A stretch of DNA of 24,962 bases from Ophiosphaerella korrae (Eukaryota; Ascomycota; Dothideomycetes; Pleosporales; Phaeosphaeriaceae). The stretch covers positions 1 to 24,962 of the forward strand of contig JALNQF010000526.1 of NCBI GenBank assembly GCA_028456385.1, given 5' to 3'. Both the position numbers and the translations under genes were made by a program. Positions 1 to 11,060 of this stretch are shown in pieces. Numbering within the stretch: position 1 is the stretch's first letter; each line of letters starts with the position of its first letter. The notes below the pieces were generated by a model. That model did not search any database and had not been told where the DNA came from. It saw only the letters and a list, made by a program, of their open reading frames with translations.

Positions 1-424
1 AATTTAGTAGCTTTAGAAGTATAATTTAGTAATATATTACGTAAGCTAACTTTTAATCTAATTTTTTTATTTTTTTACTCTACTTCTAAAAAAATAATTA
101 GATAAGTAACTTATACTATAAATTTGCTTAAATAATCTTTATAAGGTAATCTATACTTAGTTAAAAAATTAGACTTTTTTAAATATAAATTAAAAAGTTT
201 TACTACTTTAAAAACTAAGTAAAAAAATACCCCTACTTTAACAATAAATATAGTAAAATAGATTACGTAATATTACTACTTTTAATTTAGTATATTAAAA
301 TTTACCTTTTTCTCTATAAATTGCTAATTTTATTTTATTCCTAGCTTATATAGTTATTAAGATATAGTATTTTAAAAAAGATTAAAAAAAAAATTACTCT
401 TTATTTTTTGCACCCCTCTATATA
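1..424. other. Unclassified AT-rich sequence left of element A
   Basis: This stretch holds no gene that I can support. It is even poorer in G and C than the retroelement sequence to its right, with runs of T and A and stops in every frame. It does not match the LTRs or internal regions of the other elements in the window. It ends at a sharp homology break: from about 425 the sequence aligns with the reverse transcriptase of the B and C elements, while before that it does not. It may be an older, more eroded repeat or the insertion context of A. Confidence 0.5.
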
Positions 425-1966
425 AGAACTAATACCTCTTACAATAAATAAATAAAATATAAGATAAGCTATAGGGAGTAAAGATATTTACTAAACTAGA
501 TATCTAGAACGCTTACTACTAGATTAGAATTAAGAAAGGTAATAAATAGAAAATAGTATTTAGAACGTAATATAGACTATTTAAATATATAGTTATACCT
601 TTTAGATTAATAAATATACTAGTAGTATTTTAGGAAAGAATTAATATAGTATTAAGAGAATACTTAGTTGTATTTATATTTATTTACTTAGATAATATCC
701 TTATATACTTAGAAATAGAGGATAAATATACGTAATATATATACAAGGTGCTAAAGAAACTAGTAGAAAGCAAACTATTTCTTAAAATAAGAAAATATAA
801 GTTTTATATAAAGAAAATAGACTTCCTTAGATTTACTATTAAACTAGGAAAAATTAGGATTAACCTAGAAAAAATTAAGTCGATTAAGGAATAGCTAATA
901 CTAAAGAACTTACAAGAAGTATAATAATTTTATAGACTAGTAAACTTTTATAGAAAATTAATAGTAGTATAGTATAAATATATAGAACTATTAACTAAGC
1001 TTATAAAAAAGGACGTACTATTTAAATAGATAAAGGAATACAAAATAGTATTTAACTAAATTAAGAAGAAGTTTACTAAAAACCTAGTTATTAGAATATA
1101 TAACCTAGAACTACTAGTAACTATAAAAATAGACGTATCTAATTTAGTTTATAGAATAGTACTAATATAAGAAGACCTAAGGACTAAGTAAGAATACTTA
1201 GTTAAATATTTCTCTAAGAAAATAAAGCTAAAAGAGCTTAACTACCTAATCTAAAATAAAGAAATACTAGTAATCTATAAAGTATTTAAATAATAGAGAG
1301 TATATCTATAAAGAGTAAAATATAAGATAAAAGTTTATATAAATTATAAGAAGTTTATAGAATTTATAATAAATAAAGACTTAATATAATACTATATAAG
1401 ATAGTAGGAATTCCTATTAATATTTAAATTTAAAGTTATATATACAAAAGGAAAATATAACTAGTTAGTAGATACTCTAAGTAGAAGACTAGATCTATAA
1501 GAAAAGGTAAACACTATAGGTATAGTTGTAGTTAAAAATAAAGAAAGAAACTTAGTCTTAAATAAACTTAAGATAGCTATAATACTTAAGAGAAAGAATA
1601 GTAAGCTAGATAAATAGATTTAGGAAGAAATAGTAAAAGCTTCTAAAGAAATAGAAAAATTAGAGATCTAAGAAAGATTTACAAAGGCCTATAGAAGAAT
1701 ATATATATTAGGAAAAATCTAACAAGAATTTATATAATAATTCTATAAGTTACTAGTATATAGATACTAGGGAATAGAAAAAATACTTAATAGACTTCTA
1801 AGAGGCTACTACCTACTAAAAGCAAGATAATTAGTAATAGAAGTACTAAGAGAATATACAAAGTACTATAGAAATAAGTATAATAGATATATACTATATA
1901 GAATATTATAACTAGTTAAAATACTAGAATATTTCTAGAAAGTTATAACAATAGACTTTATTATAA
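425..1966 (+). mobile_element. Element A, left piece of a truncated Ty3/Gypsy retrotransposon
   Basis: This is the outermost element. It starts abruptly inside the reverse transcriptase, just before the first catalytic Asp motif, and runs through RNase H into the integrase. At 1966 it is cut by the LTR of element B, and the same reading resumes at 16064. It is colinear with the B and C internal regions (for example 1570-1966 with 9030-9410), so all three belong to one family. No LTR of A is visible. The left truncation at about 425 is not explained by any element seen here. Confidence 0.85.
425..1966 (+). pseudogene. pol: Gypsy pol remnant: reverse transcriptase, RNase H, integrase N-terminus
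   Basis: This is a broken polyprotein that would have copied element RNA into DNA and integrated it. It reads in one frame (codons starting at positions 1 modulo 3) but is full of stops. The first RT motif reads KLDI at 493-504. The active-site box YLDD is present as YLDN near 685-696, its last Asp changed to Asn by a G-to-A transition. The RNase H motif with a retained Asp lies at about 1132, in a context matching D-A-S. The integrase zinc domain is seen as a Y-x2-Y pair at 1855-1866 where the family has C-x2-C, and the first integrase catalytic Asp is at 1954-1956. The frame is cut in mid-integrase by the B insertion. The damage is typical of RIP; the gene is not functional. Confidence 0.88.
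1962..1966. repeat. Target-site duplication of element B, left copy
   Basis: The five bases tataa sit directly before the LTR start. The same five bases lie at 16059-16063 directly after the right LTR. Removing B and one copy restores a colinear integrase reading, which the paralogue at 9398-9415 confirms. Five base pairs is the usual size for Ty3/Gypsy integration. Confidence 0.88.
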
Positions 1967-2414
1967 TGTAATAGGGTCACTAGAGTTAACTTCCTAATAA
2001 CTACTAGGGGTATTAGTAGATTAAGAGGTAATAATAAAAGTTCGTATTATAATTAGTAATAACTGTAATAATAGTTAATTTGTGTATACAATATCAAGTA
2101 TTAGCGTTCTTAGTTAGAGATTAGATTACTAATACTATCCTAATAATACGTATTTACTACTAACTATATACTTCGTATTTTTTAGTTAGCTTCGTAGCTT
2201 CGTAACTACTAAGCCTTACAAAGTTATAAAGTTATTAACTACTAGCTTTATAGCTTTATAATTACTAAGCTTTATAAAGTTATAAAGTTATTACGTATCT
2301 TTATTATAGTTAACTTCCTAATTAAGGTTATTACCCTGCTCGTCCTATACTTCGTTAGTACTTAGGTTAGGGCTAATTAGTTTTATCTTGATTTCTCTTA
2401 TTACTTCTATAATA
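1967..2414 (-). repeat. LTR of element B, 3' copy (B subtype)
   Basis: This 448-bp terminal repeat begins tgtaatagg and ends ataata. The end was probably ataaca before a CA-to-TA change, giving the usual TG...CA limits. It aligns along its full length with 15612-16058. It follows the target duplication on the left and is followed by a purine tract (on the minus strand) on the right, which makes it the 3' LTR of a minus-strand element. It shares its outer parts with the C-type LTRs, but the middle is different. Confidence 0.9.
2187..2298. repeat. Two tandem copies of a 56-bp unit inside the B-type LTR
   Basis: A unit starting at tagctt (2187) is repeated from 2243 with a period of 56 bp. The copies differ mainly by transitions (for example cgtag against tatag). 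Each unit contains short direct repeats of agcttcgt type. The right B LTR carries the same arrangement. C-type LTRs have a different pair of about 54 bp in the same place. Confidence 0.7.
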
Positions 2415-2431
2415 CTATTCCTCCCTTTAGG
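2415..2431 (-). other. Polypurine tract of the minus-strand element
   Basis: Read on the minus strand, a purine run containing aaagggaggaa lies immediately upstream of the 3' LTR. This is the usual place for the primer of plus-strand DNA synthesis. The C counterpart at 11059-11075 (agagaagagaatag) ends in the same gaatag before its LTR, which supports homology. Confidence 0.65.
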
Positions 2432-3110
2432 TAGGTTTCTATTCTCTTATTCTAGGGTTAAGGTTATTAACTCTATTTCTTTGTTAATATAGAGTTCTTT
2501 ATCCTCTACCTCTATACCTTATTGTTCTTAGCGCAACAAAGTACTTCTTGCTAATTAGGTTACTTAGAATAGTGTTAAAATATTCTCTTGCTTTTATTAC
2601 AATAGTCTTAGGTTAACTTATCTTATATCTTTAAAAGATAGTAAGGCTTATAGTAAGTGTATACGTACTAACGTTTAGTACTATTATACTCCTTCTAGTG
2701 TTTCTCTAGCTAAGTATAAGTGTTTAATTGTAATTTAGTCCCTTAGTTCTAAATTATATAGAGCGAGCCGTTAATAGAGCTTAAGTAAAACTATTATTAT
2801 AGCTAGCTAATATAGAGTAGGCTTAGTGTAACCTAATTTCTAAGACTACTTGTAAGATAGTAAAACTTTAGGCTCGTACTAACTACCTTTATAAGCTAAT
2901 AGCTTATAACAACGCTAGATTATCTAAATAGTCTTATACCTTAGAGTCTAAGATAGACTTTAAAGATACTATAGAGGCTACTCTAGCTCCTATATTATTA
3001 AGCGCTCCTATTATCTCTCTATCTATTAGTAGTATCGCAAATTTTCTTAGTTCGCTATAAAGTAGTTTTAACTTTAGAACTCCTTTAGTTTCTTAGAGTA
3101 GTTAAGGTTA
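2430..3110 (+). pseudogene. Antisense ORF remnant in the 3' region of the B/C family, copy 1
   Basis: Between the chromodomain end of pol and the purine tract lies about 700 bp with no sense-strand domain that I recognise. On the opposite strand a degraded protein frame is visible and matches copy 2 at 10440-11060. The first part (about 2525-2775) contains the shared stretch LTYLISLKDSK, followed by positions that look like former Cys pairs (CI, YY and similar, with C-to-Y changes). A second part (about 2790-3110, next frame) contains YTLESKIDFKD and is rich in Lys, Leu, Glu and Ala, consistent with helix or coiled coil. Both copies need the same +1 frame step at about 2770. Conservation in protein frame suggests a real gene before RIP. 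I cannot assign a family; a Cys-rich zinc-binding protein is only a guess. Confidence 0.5.
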
Positions 3111-6100
3111 TCTTCTAGTTCCTATATATCTTCCTATAGTTATCTTTTCTTGTCTATTCCTATCTATTTTACTAAATAGTAGTTTCTACTATTATAGAAT
3201 TAGTATACTAGGATTTCTTTTACTTCCTAATCTTCTTATTCTCTATATATATCTACTTTATATACTAGTAGATCTACGTTTTATAGTACTTTTTCTAGTA
3301 GTACTACGTAGAAAGTTAGGTGTATCCTTATTTTACTTAGTAGTTTTAGTTTAAATATAACTAGTATAACTTTTTTCTTAACTTTATATAGTCTAATCTT
3401 TATATAATCTAGTTTTAAACTTAGTTGTTTACTTTTAATATTCCTATATACTAACTATACTTTTTCTCTCTCTCTAAATTAAAGTCTCTCTTTATACTTT
3501 TTATTATAGTACTTTACTATATAATTATATAGGAACTCTACGTCCTATCTTAGTTAATTATATATTTCTTTTATTTTATTTATAAAGTTTTCTCCTCTTA
3601 GAGTCTAAAACTCTATATTTCTTAGTATTTAGTATATGTTAGGATTAAATCTATAGTTTATAAAGAAAAGTAATACTCTTATTACTATATTTTTTACGCT
3701 ATTATATACTAACTATACTATAGGTAGTATCTATACCTAATTGTTTTAGTTGTAGTTAAGGTAGTATCTTAAGTATTATTCTACTATCTAGTTTATACAT
3801 TCTAATTATTTATCTATCTATAGATAATATACTATTAATATTATATATTGTATTCCTAATTGTACTATTATTGTTTCCTATAGTTTTAATATAAATTATA
3901 TATCTCTATCTATAATAATCTTATCTAGGATACTATACTAGCTAATTATAGCTCCTAGAACCTAGTGCGTAGTAACCTCTATCCTACTTTTCTCTTTATA
4001 TAGCCTAAAGTATAAGTACTTTATAAGTTTATCTACTATTATTAGGATTCTATTATATTTAGTTCCTAATATTAAGTCTTTTAACTTTAGTAACTTTGTA
4101 ATAAAGTCTATTATTATTATTCCCTAAAGTTATTCTAGTACTTTAATTAGTTATAGTATCCTATATAGTATGTATCTACTATACTTATTTCTATAATATT
4201 CTATATAGTCTTGTAGTACTTCTATTACTAGTTATCTTACTCTTAAGATATAGTAATCCCTTAGTAGTCTATCTAGGGTTTTATTAATTCCTTAGTATCT
4301 ATATACTAGTAGTTTATAGAATTATCGTATAAATTCTCTTTAAATTTTCTTTAAGATATATATCTTTCTATAGGCTTATATAAATCCTTCTTAGATCTCT
4401 AGTTTTTTTATTTCTTTAGATACTTCTTACGTTGTTTTTTAAATCTATTTGTCTAGCTCGCTACTTTCTCTCTTAAGTATTGCGGCTATCTTAGGTGTAT
4501 TTAGGACTAAGTATCCTACTTTATTCTTAACTAAAACTATACTAGTAGCGTTTACTTCTTCTTATAAGTCTAGTCTTCTACTAAAAGTATCTATAAATTA
4601 GTTATCTTTCCCTTTTATGTGTATAATTTCTAAATTAAATATTAATAAGAATTCCTACTATCTTATATAGTGTTGTAATAGTTCTTTATTTAGTATAAAT
4701 CTTATAAGATTCTTATAGTTTATATAGACTTTTATTCTATACTTTACTCTTTATAAGTATACTCTCTACTATTTAAATACTTTATAGATTACTAGTATCT
4801 CCTTATTATAGATTAAGTAGTTAAGCTCTACTAGTTTTATTTTCTTAGAGAAGTATTTAACTAAGTATTCTTATTTAGTTCTTAGGTCTTCTTGTATTAG
4901 CGCTATTCTATAGACTAAGTTAGATATATCTATTTTTACTATTACTAGTAGGTCTAGGTTATATATTCTAATAACTAGTTTTTCTATAAACTTCCTTTTA
5001 ATCTTATTAAATACTTTATTGCATTCCTCTATCTATTTAAATAGCGTGTCTTTCTTTATAAGTTTTGTTATAGGTTTTATATCTTTAGACTATCTTACTA
5101 TTAATTTTCTATAAAAGTTTACTAACCTATAGAATTATTATACCTCTTTTAGGTTTCTTAGTGTTAGCTATTTATTAATTAACTTAATCTTTTCTAGGTT
5201 AATCTTTATTTTTCCTAGTTTAATAATAAATCTAAGGAAATCTATTTTCTTTATATAGAATTCGCATTTTCTTATTTTAAGAAATAGTTTATTTTCTACT
5301 AGTCTTTCTAGTACTTTGTATATATATTGTACGTGTTCTTCTTCTATTTCTAAGAATATAAGGATGTTATCTAGGCATATAAATATAAATACGTCTAAGT
5401 ATTCTCTTAGTATTATATTAATTCTTTCTTAGAAGGCCGCTAGTGCGTTTATTAATCTAAAAGGTATAACTAGGTATTTATATAGTCTATATTGTGTTCT
5501 AAATACTATTTTCTATTTATCTCCTTTCTTAATTCTAATCTAGTAGTAGGTGTTTTAGATATCTAGTTTTGTAAAGATCTTTGCTTTTCGTAGCTTATTT
5601 TATATTTTGTTTATTTATAGTAAGAGGTATTAGTTTTTATTTATAATTACGTTAGTTTTTCTAAAATCTACGTAAGGTCTTTTATTACTTATTCTTTTCT
5701 TGTCTATAAATATAAGTCTATGTACTACTAAGGACTTAGATTCTTGTATCTATCTTTTCTATATTACATTTTCAATAAATACTTGTTTAATTTTAGATTC
5801 TTTTTCTATTTTTCTATAAACTAGGCTCTATCCTACGTTCTTATCTTCTTTTAGGTCTATTACTAAGTCCTATAGCTAATATTCTAGAAGGTATTCCTTA
5901 GGTTCTATAAGCTGTTTTTCTTATTTCTTATATTCTTTAAGGAATTTTCCTTTGTATATACTTATGTTAGCCTTTAATATATCTATCTTATAATAGTTAA
6001 TTTTCCTTGTTCTCTAATTAATATGTAGGTTAGTTATCTATAACTATAGTATTCCTAATATTATATCTTATTTATTATTAATTGTTGTTATATCTATAAT

Positions 6101-7290
6101 TATATTCTTAATCTTTATTTCTTCTAATTCTAGCGTAGAAGGAACTGTCTTAAACCTAATAGGTTCTTAGAATAGTTTTCCTTTAATCGTACTTTGTTAT
6201 TAAGAGTATTTCTTTGTTATATAACGTATTCCTTTTATTTCTATAAACTTCTTTAATATAAAGTTTCTTATAGCTCTACTATTAATTATTAATCGTACCT
6301 TCTTTTCTTAGTATATACCTATTTTTATAATATATAGGCCCCCTATACCTTCTAGCTATTCTTACTTAAGTAATTTTGTAAATTATCTATTCTTTTAGGG
6401 CTATAGCTTTACTTTAAGTTTGTATTCTTTGTACTTTAGATATTTATTATTTATATATTAGTACTATAGTCCTCCTTAGATATATTTTTTAGATAATTTT
6501 AGTCCTAGCCTTACTACTATATAACCTTCTTCTAGGATTATTTCTTATCCTTAGATATCTTCTACTAGAATTACTCTTATATAGTTATAGCCTCTTCTTC
6601 TTATAGGCTATATATTGTTATTTACTTTAGGGTTTCTATATATAATATAATTCTTGTCTAGGTATAATATCTATAATACTTTAAAATGTACTAGATATTT
6701 TAGGTCTATTATTTTATTATCTCCTTCCTAGTATCTATTTTTTCTAGGCGTTTTTGTTATTAGAATATAGCATACTACTAGTATTCTTAGTGTATAGGCT
6801 TTATTAATCTATCGCGTTTTTCTTATAAAGAATTACTACTCTTTTTAGGTAGGTATTCTTCCTACTATAACTATATATTATTTTATCTATTCTTAAAATA
6901 GTATAAACTTTATTTCTTTAAGATTACGTTCTTTCTAATCTTTGTACGCTTCCTCTATACTTATAACTAGTAAGTATTTCTAAATAAATTTCTATTATTT
7001 ATTTTGTTCTTCTATATCTATTATTATATAGCTATCGTAGTTGTATATTATTAGCTAGGTATACTCTATATCTCTTATACTAGCTTACTTCTTACTTTCT
7101 TGTAGTCCTTTAGAGGAAGCTATAGTAGTCTCTTTATCTAGTACTAGTTTGTTAGCCTAGATTAATAGAATCTAGAGTTCTTTCCCTTCTAAGTCTTCTA
7201 TTAGTAGGTCTATTACGTGTACTATTTCTTCTAGCTACGTTTTTATTCTACTTTCTTTTGTTATAGCTACTCTATTCTTTTATAAGAACT
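3100..7290 (-). pseudogene. pol: Gypsy pol remnant: protease, RT, RNase H, integrase, chromodomain
   Basis: This is the most complete copy of this family's pol, read from 7290 down to 3100 in one frame shared with gag. The protease motif D-S-G-A appears as NSRA near 6272-6283. In the RT, KLDI is near 5555-5566, and the active site reads CLDN near 5366-5377, with Asp changed to Asn. The RNase H-integrase linker is around 4480. The integrase begins its catalytic core with DFITK at about 4094-4108. Near the C-terminus (about 3110-3250) is a chromodomain-like pattern: an acidic EE...V.EIL start, then N-YYLV-K/W-G, then a W-E/L-E segment now broken by stops. Chromodomains of this class target insertion to heterochromatin. 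The segment left of the unknown crossover within 2415-4480 derives from B and the rest from C. Stops throughout make it non-functional. Confidence 0.88.
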
Positions 7291-8530
7291 ATCTTACTCT
7301 CTCTTTACTAGATTAATATATATAGTAGTTATTTTTGTAACAAAAGGTCTAATAGAGTATTATATATTGTAATTCTTTACTCCTAGCTACTTTTTCCTAA
7401 GGTTTAGCCTATACTTTAGGTGCTTCTTTTTTGTTTTTAGTTATCTTTAACTAGGTTTCTTTATCCTTCTTGTAGTCTTTACTTCTACAATCCTTTATAA
7501 AGTGTCCTAGTTTTTTATATTTATAGTATACTATATCCTTCTTCTTTAGTAATTAGTAGTCTTTTATATAGTAGCCTTTTTTACTATAGTTAAAGTATAT
7601 AAAGTCTTTATTCTTCTTTCTCTTCTTGTCCTTATTAGTGTTAAAGATTATAGGGTCTCCCTTGTTCTAATTCTAGGTAGATCCTCTATACTTGTTCTTT
7701 CTCTACTCTTAGAGGTTATCGTTAATTTGTATTACCTATTACTTTAGGGCTTCTAGTGTTCTAGGTTTCTCTATATAGATTATCTTGTATCGAATTTTTA
7801 AATTTAATCCTTATTTGAATTGTAATATTAGAGCTAATTTATTCTATTCTATATTCTATAACAGTTATTTAAACTATAATATATATTTAGGAACACTCCT
7901 ATTTTGTGTAAGTTTTTCTAACCTTTCTTTAGCTTATTAGGTAATATCTATATCTCTAAATACTACTCTTATTTGTTTAGTAAAGTATTTGTAACTTCTA
8001 AAGATAGCTTTAGTTTTATCTTTTTAGGTTATTAGGGCGTATATCGTATAATCTATCTAGTAGGGTTTAAACTATCTTATTATATCTTCCTTAAGGTGTA
8101 TTCTAATATATTTTACTTTCTTTTCTTCTATATTAAAGTATAGTACTTATATATCTATCTAAAGTTGTACTAATACTATAAAAGGTTTTAGTTTCTCCCT
8201 TGTTCTATTAAATTTCTTAAGGATAGGTATCTTAGGTAGCTTCTTCGTTGCACTTATCTCTAGGCGTTAAGTAATTAGTTCTATTTAATTCTATCCTTTA
8301 ATAATAGCTTTAATCTAGGCCTTATTCTATTTTGTATGTTCTTAAAGTTCCTTGTTCTAAGTTTCTAGGGTATTAATTATTATTTTTATATCTTTTATCT
8401 TAGAGATTAGGTTATTTATATATTCTCTAACTACTTTCTATATAGTATTATCTAACTTATAACTACTTATAGGTACTTTAGCTACTTGTTTAGTTAAACT
8501 TTCTACTATCGTATTAGATAGACTGTGCGC
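7290..8530 (-). pseudogene. gag: Gypsy gag remnant with two CCHC zinc knuckles (element C)
   Basis: Gag would have formed the particle that packages element RNA. It reads from about 8530 down in the same frame as pol, implying a single gag-pol product. The start cannot be fixed because ATG codons are altered by RIP. A capsid-like region (about 8230-7750) includes KFNRTREKLKPF, HLKEDIIR-FKPY and YIL-FK-L patterns typical of fungal Gypsy Gag. Two zinc knuckles of spacing C-x2-C-x4-H-x4-C follow: the first at about 7561-7603, with all Cys read as Tyr and His as Tyr; the second at about 7487-7528, ending GHFIKDC with the His and last Cys intact. A basic linker separates them from the capsid part. 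The N-terminal 100 residues look helical. The gene is broken by many stops. Confidence 0.85.
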
Positions 8531-8545
8531 TACTTACGCTTTGCT

Positions 8546-8570
8546 CCTTGTAATAACTAAATTAGCAAGG
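8546..8570 (-). other. Leader and presumed primer-binding region next to the C 5' LTR
   Basis: Read on the minus strand, the LTR ends in taca and is followed at once by CCTTGCTAATTTAG. The same bases follow the right B LTR (15586-15611). No TGG start of a tRNA-type primer site is visible. The plus strand here reads ccttg...caagg, an inverted pair around an AT core. The priming mode is unknown. Confidence 0.4.
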
Positions 8571-9011
8571 TGTAATAGGTGTACTAGAGTTAACTTCCTA
8601 TTAACCTATAAGTTATTAGTAGATTGTAAGGTAATAGCAAAAGCCTATATAGTAGTTAGTAATAACTATTAATAATAGTTAATTTATGTGTACAATGTTA
8701 AGTATTAGCGTTCTAGGTTAAAGATTAGATTACTAATACTATCCTAGTAATAGACATTACTACTAACTATATACCTAGGTTTCTTAGCTAGCTTTATACT
8801 TTGTATTTACTAAGATCGCGAATTACAAATTTATTACGTACTTAACTTTATACTTTGTATTTACTAAGATCGCGAATCGCGAATTTATTATGTATCTCTA
8901 TTGTAGTTAGTTTCCTAATTAAGTTTATTACCCTATAGGTTATACGTGCTTTTGTTATCTATAGTAGGGCTAATTAGCTTAAATTAGTTTTCTCTTGTTA
9001 TAGCTATAACA
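8571..9011 (-). repeat. LTR of element C, 5' copy, now inverted (C subtype)
   Basis: This 441-bp repeat runs from tgtaatagg to ataaca on the plus strand and is the reverse complement of 11076-11516. In the first 140 bp compared, all differences from that partner are transitions, which is the mark of RIP. It contains two tandem units of about 54 bp from 8792 (ctttatactttgtatttac) with a tcgcga motif. On its left is the element leader; on its right is a target duplication, not element sequence. It is therefore the outer 5' end of C, pointing left because of the inversion. Confidence 0.9.
8792..8899. repeat. Two tandem copies of a 54-bp unit inside the C-type LTR
   Basis: The unit begins ctttatact at 8792 and again at 8846. 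Each contains taagatcgcgaat. The second copy has an extra cgcgaa where the first has tacaaa, a difference that transitions alone can explain. The right C LTR has the same pair on the other strand (about 11190-11300). Confidence 0.7.
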
Positions 9012-9016
9012 TACTA
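9012..9016. repeat. Target-site duplication of element C, inverted copy
   Basis: The bases tacta directly follow the outer end of the inverted C LTR. They are the reverse complement of tagta at 11517-11521. The B sequence continues colinearly from 9017 (tacttaaaag), and joining it to the minus strand at 11522 rebuilds an uninterrupted B reading that aligns with A near 1580. This fixes both the insertion site of C and the fact of the inversion. Confidence 0.82.
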
Positions 9017-10430
9017 TACTTAAAAGAATAAGTAGTAAACTAGATAAATAGGTCTAGAAAGAAATAGTAAAAGTATCTAAAGAAATAGATAAACTAGAAA
9101 TCTACAAAAGATTTATATAAGCCTATAGAAGGATATATATCTTAAAGAAAATTTAGAGAGAATTTATACAATAATTCTACGAACTACTAGTATATAGATA
9201 CTAGAGAATTAAAAAAATACTAAATAGGCTCTTAAGAGACTACTATATACTAAAAGTAAGATAACTAGTAAAAGAAGTACTACGAGATTATATAGAATAT
9301 TATAAAAATAAATATAGTAGATATATACTATATAGAATACTATAACTAGTTAAAGTACTAGAATAACCTTAGGGAATAATAATAATAGACTTTATTACAA
9401 AGTTACTAAAGTTAAAAGACTTAATATTAGGAACTAAATATAATAGAATCCTAATAATAGTAGATAAACTTATAAAGTACTTATACTTTAGGCTATATAA
9501 AGAGAAAAGTAGGATAGAGGTTACTACGCACTAGGTTCTAGGAGCTATAATTAGCTAGTATAGTATCCTAGATAAGATTATTATAGATAGAGATATATAA
9601 TTTATATTAAAACTATAGGAAATAATAATAGCGTAATTAGAAATTAAATATACAATGTCTATAGCATATTATCTATAAATAGATAGATAATTAGAACGAA
9701 TAAATTAGATAGTAGAACAATACCTAAGATACTACCTTAACTATAACTAAAACAACTAGGTACAGCTACTACCTATAGTATAGCTAGTATATAACAGCGT
9801 AAAGAATATAGTAATAAAAGTATTACCTTTCTTTATAAACTATAGATTTAACCCTAGTGTATATTAAATACTAAGAACTAAAGAATTATAGTCTCTAAGA
9901 GGAGAAAAACTTACTAATAAACTTAGAAATATACACAATTAACTAAGATAAGACGTAGAATTCCTATATAACTAGATAGCAAAGTACTATAATAAAAAAT
10001 ACTAAATAAGACCTTAATTTAGAGAGAGAGAAAAAGTATAGTTAATACGAAGGAATATAAAAAGTAAACAACTAAGTCCTAAACTAGACTACGTTAAAAT
10101 AGGACTATACAAAATTAAAAAGAAAATTACACTAGTTATATTTAAGTTAAAGCTACTAAGTAAAATAAGGATACACCTAACTTTCTATATAGTACTACTA
10201 GAAATAGTACTACAAGACGCAAAACTACTAGTGTACAAAGTAGATATATATAAAGAATAAGAAGAATAAGAAGTTAAGAAGATCTTAGTATACTAGTCCT
10301 ATAATAGTAAGAACTACTACTTAGTAGAATAGATAGGTATAGACGAAAAAGGACAACTATAGGAAAAAATATAGGAACTAGAAGATAACCTTAACTACTC
10401 TAAGAAACTAGAAGACTTCTAAAGTTAAAA
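9017..10430 (+). pseudogene. pol: Gypsy pol 3' remnant: integrase and chromodomain (displaced part of B, hybrid with C)
   Basis: This piece begins just upstream of the integrase zinc domain, exactly where C cut the B pol, and is inverted relative to the rest of B. It holds the zinc-binding region (about 9180-9330), a catalytic-core start reading DFITKLLKLKD near 9398, the usual fungal pattern KEKSRIEVT, and the second catalytic segment near 9580. A C-terminal chromodomain remnant spans about 10270-10420 (EV-KIL then NSKNYYLV, IGID and a damaged W-E segment). Many in-frame stops correspond to former Gln and Trp codons. At an undetermined point to the right, the source changes from B to C. Confidence 0.83.
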
Positions 10431-10439
10431 CCCTCTAGA

Positions 10440-11060
10440 GCGCCTTATAGTAAACTAAGAAAATTAGCACTACTAATAATAAATAGAGAGACGTTAAGAA
10501 CGTCTAATATAATAGGAGCTAGAGTAGCCTCTATAGCGTCCTTAAAGTCTATCTTAGCTTCTAAGGTATAAGACTATTTAGACAATTTAGTATTATTATA
10601 GGCCTTTATCTTATAAAAACGCTTAATACAAGAATAAAGATCTACTAGCTTATAAAGAGTTAGCTTATACTTAGCCTTAGCCTCTATAAGCTATAATAAT
10701 AGTATCTCTTAAGCTTAGTTAACGGCTCGCCCTATATAACTTAGTAAGAAGAGACTATATAGAAATTAAACACTTACACTTAGTAAGAGAAATACCTAAT
10801 AGAGTATACTTATATTAAATATTAGTAAGAATACACTCGCTACAATATTTACTATCTTTTAAAGATATAAGATAAGTAAGCTTTAACTAAGTATAATAGG
10901 CGTAAAGAAATATTTTAACCTTATTATAAGTAATACAAGTAATAAGAAGAAGTTTATTATAGTTAGAATAAGAAGATATAGAGAACAATAAAGAACTAGA
11001 AATAAATAAAGAAACTAGACTAATAACCTTAGGCCTAGGGTAAGGAAATAAAAACCTATC
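10440..11060 (-). pseudogene. Antisense ORF remnant in the 3' region of the B/C family, copy 2
   Basis: This is the counterpart of the frame at 2430-3110, again on the strand opposite to pol. Read from about 11000 down, it gives KVKIF, then LTYLISLKDSK, then SECI with retained Cys, KCKCLI, and KLYRASR. After a +1 frame step at about 10725 it continues with a Lys/Ala/Leu-rich stretch (IEAKAKYKL, LYKLVDLYS) and EAKIDFKDAIEAT. This copy keeps more Cys codons than copy 1, so the former C-x2-C spacing is easier to see. It occupies nearly all space between the chromodomain and the purine tract. The function is unknown. Many Gypsy elements of plants are known to carry extra antisense ORFs at this position; whether this is comparable is an inference. 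Confidence 0.5.

Larger units (their letters stand above)
2415..4480 (-). repeat. Inverted repeat arm 1: reciprocal B/C hybrid of the element 3' half
   Basis: This segment (integrase, chromodomain, 3' region) is the reverse complement of 9017-11075 over about 2.06 kb. It joins a B-type LTR on the left to C-type sequence on the right without a visible seam, as expected of one product of homologous recombination between the inverted 3' halves of B and C. The crossover point cannot be fixed by eye. Confidence 0.75.

Noticed and set aside
2415..8570. Interpretation as one intact element bounded by LTRs 1967-2414 and 8571-9011.
   Set aside because: The two LTRs are of different subtypes with different central repeats. 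The right one is flanked by a target duplication that matches 11517-11521, not 1962-1966.
8810..8890. The tcgcga and gatcgcgaat motifs as a possible origin or protein-binding site.
   Set aside because: They are part of the tandem unit of the C LTR. CpG is not the preferred RIP target, so survival of these bases is expected. No independent evidence for a site was seen.
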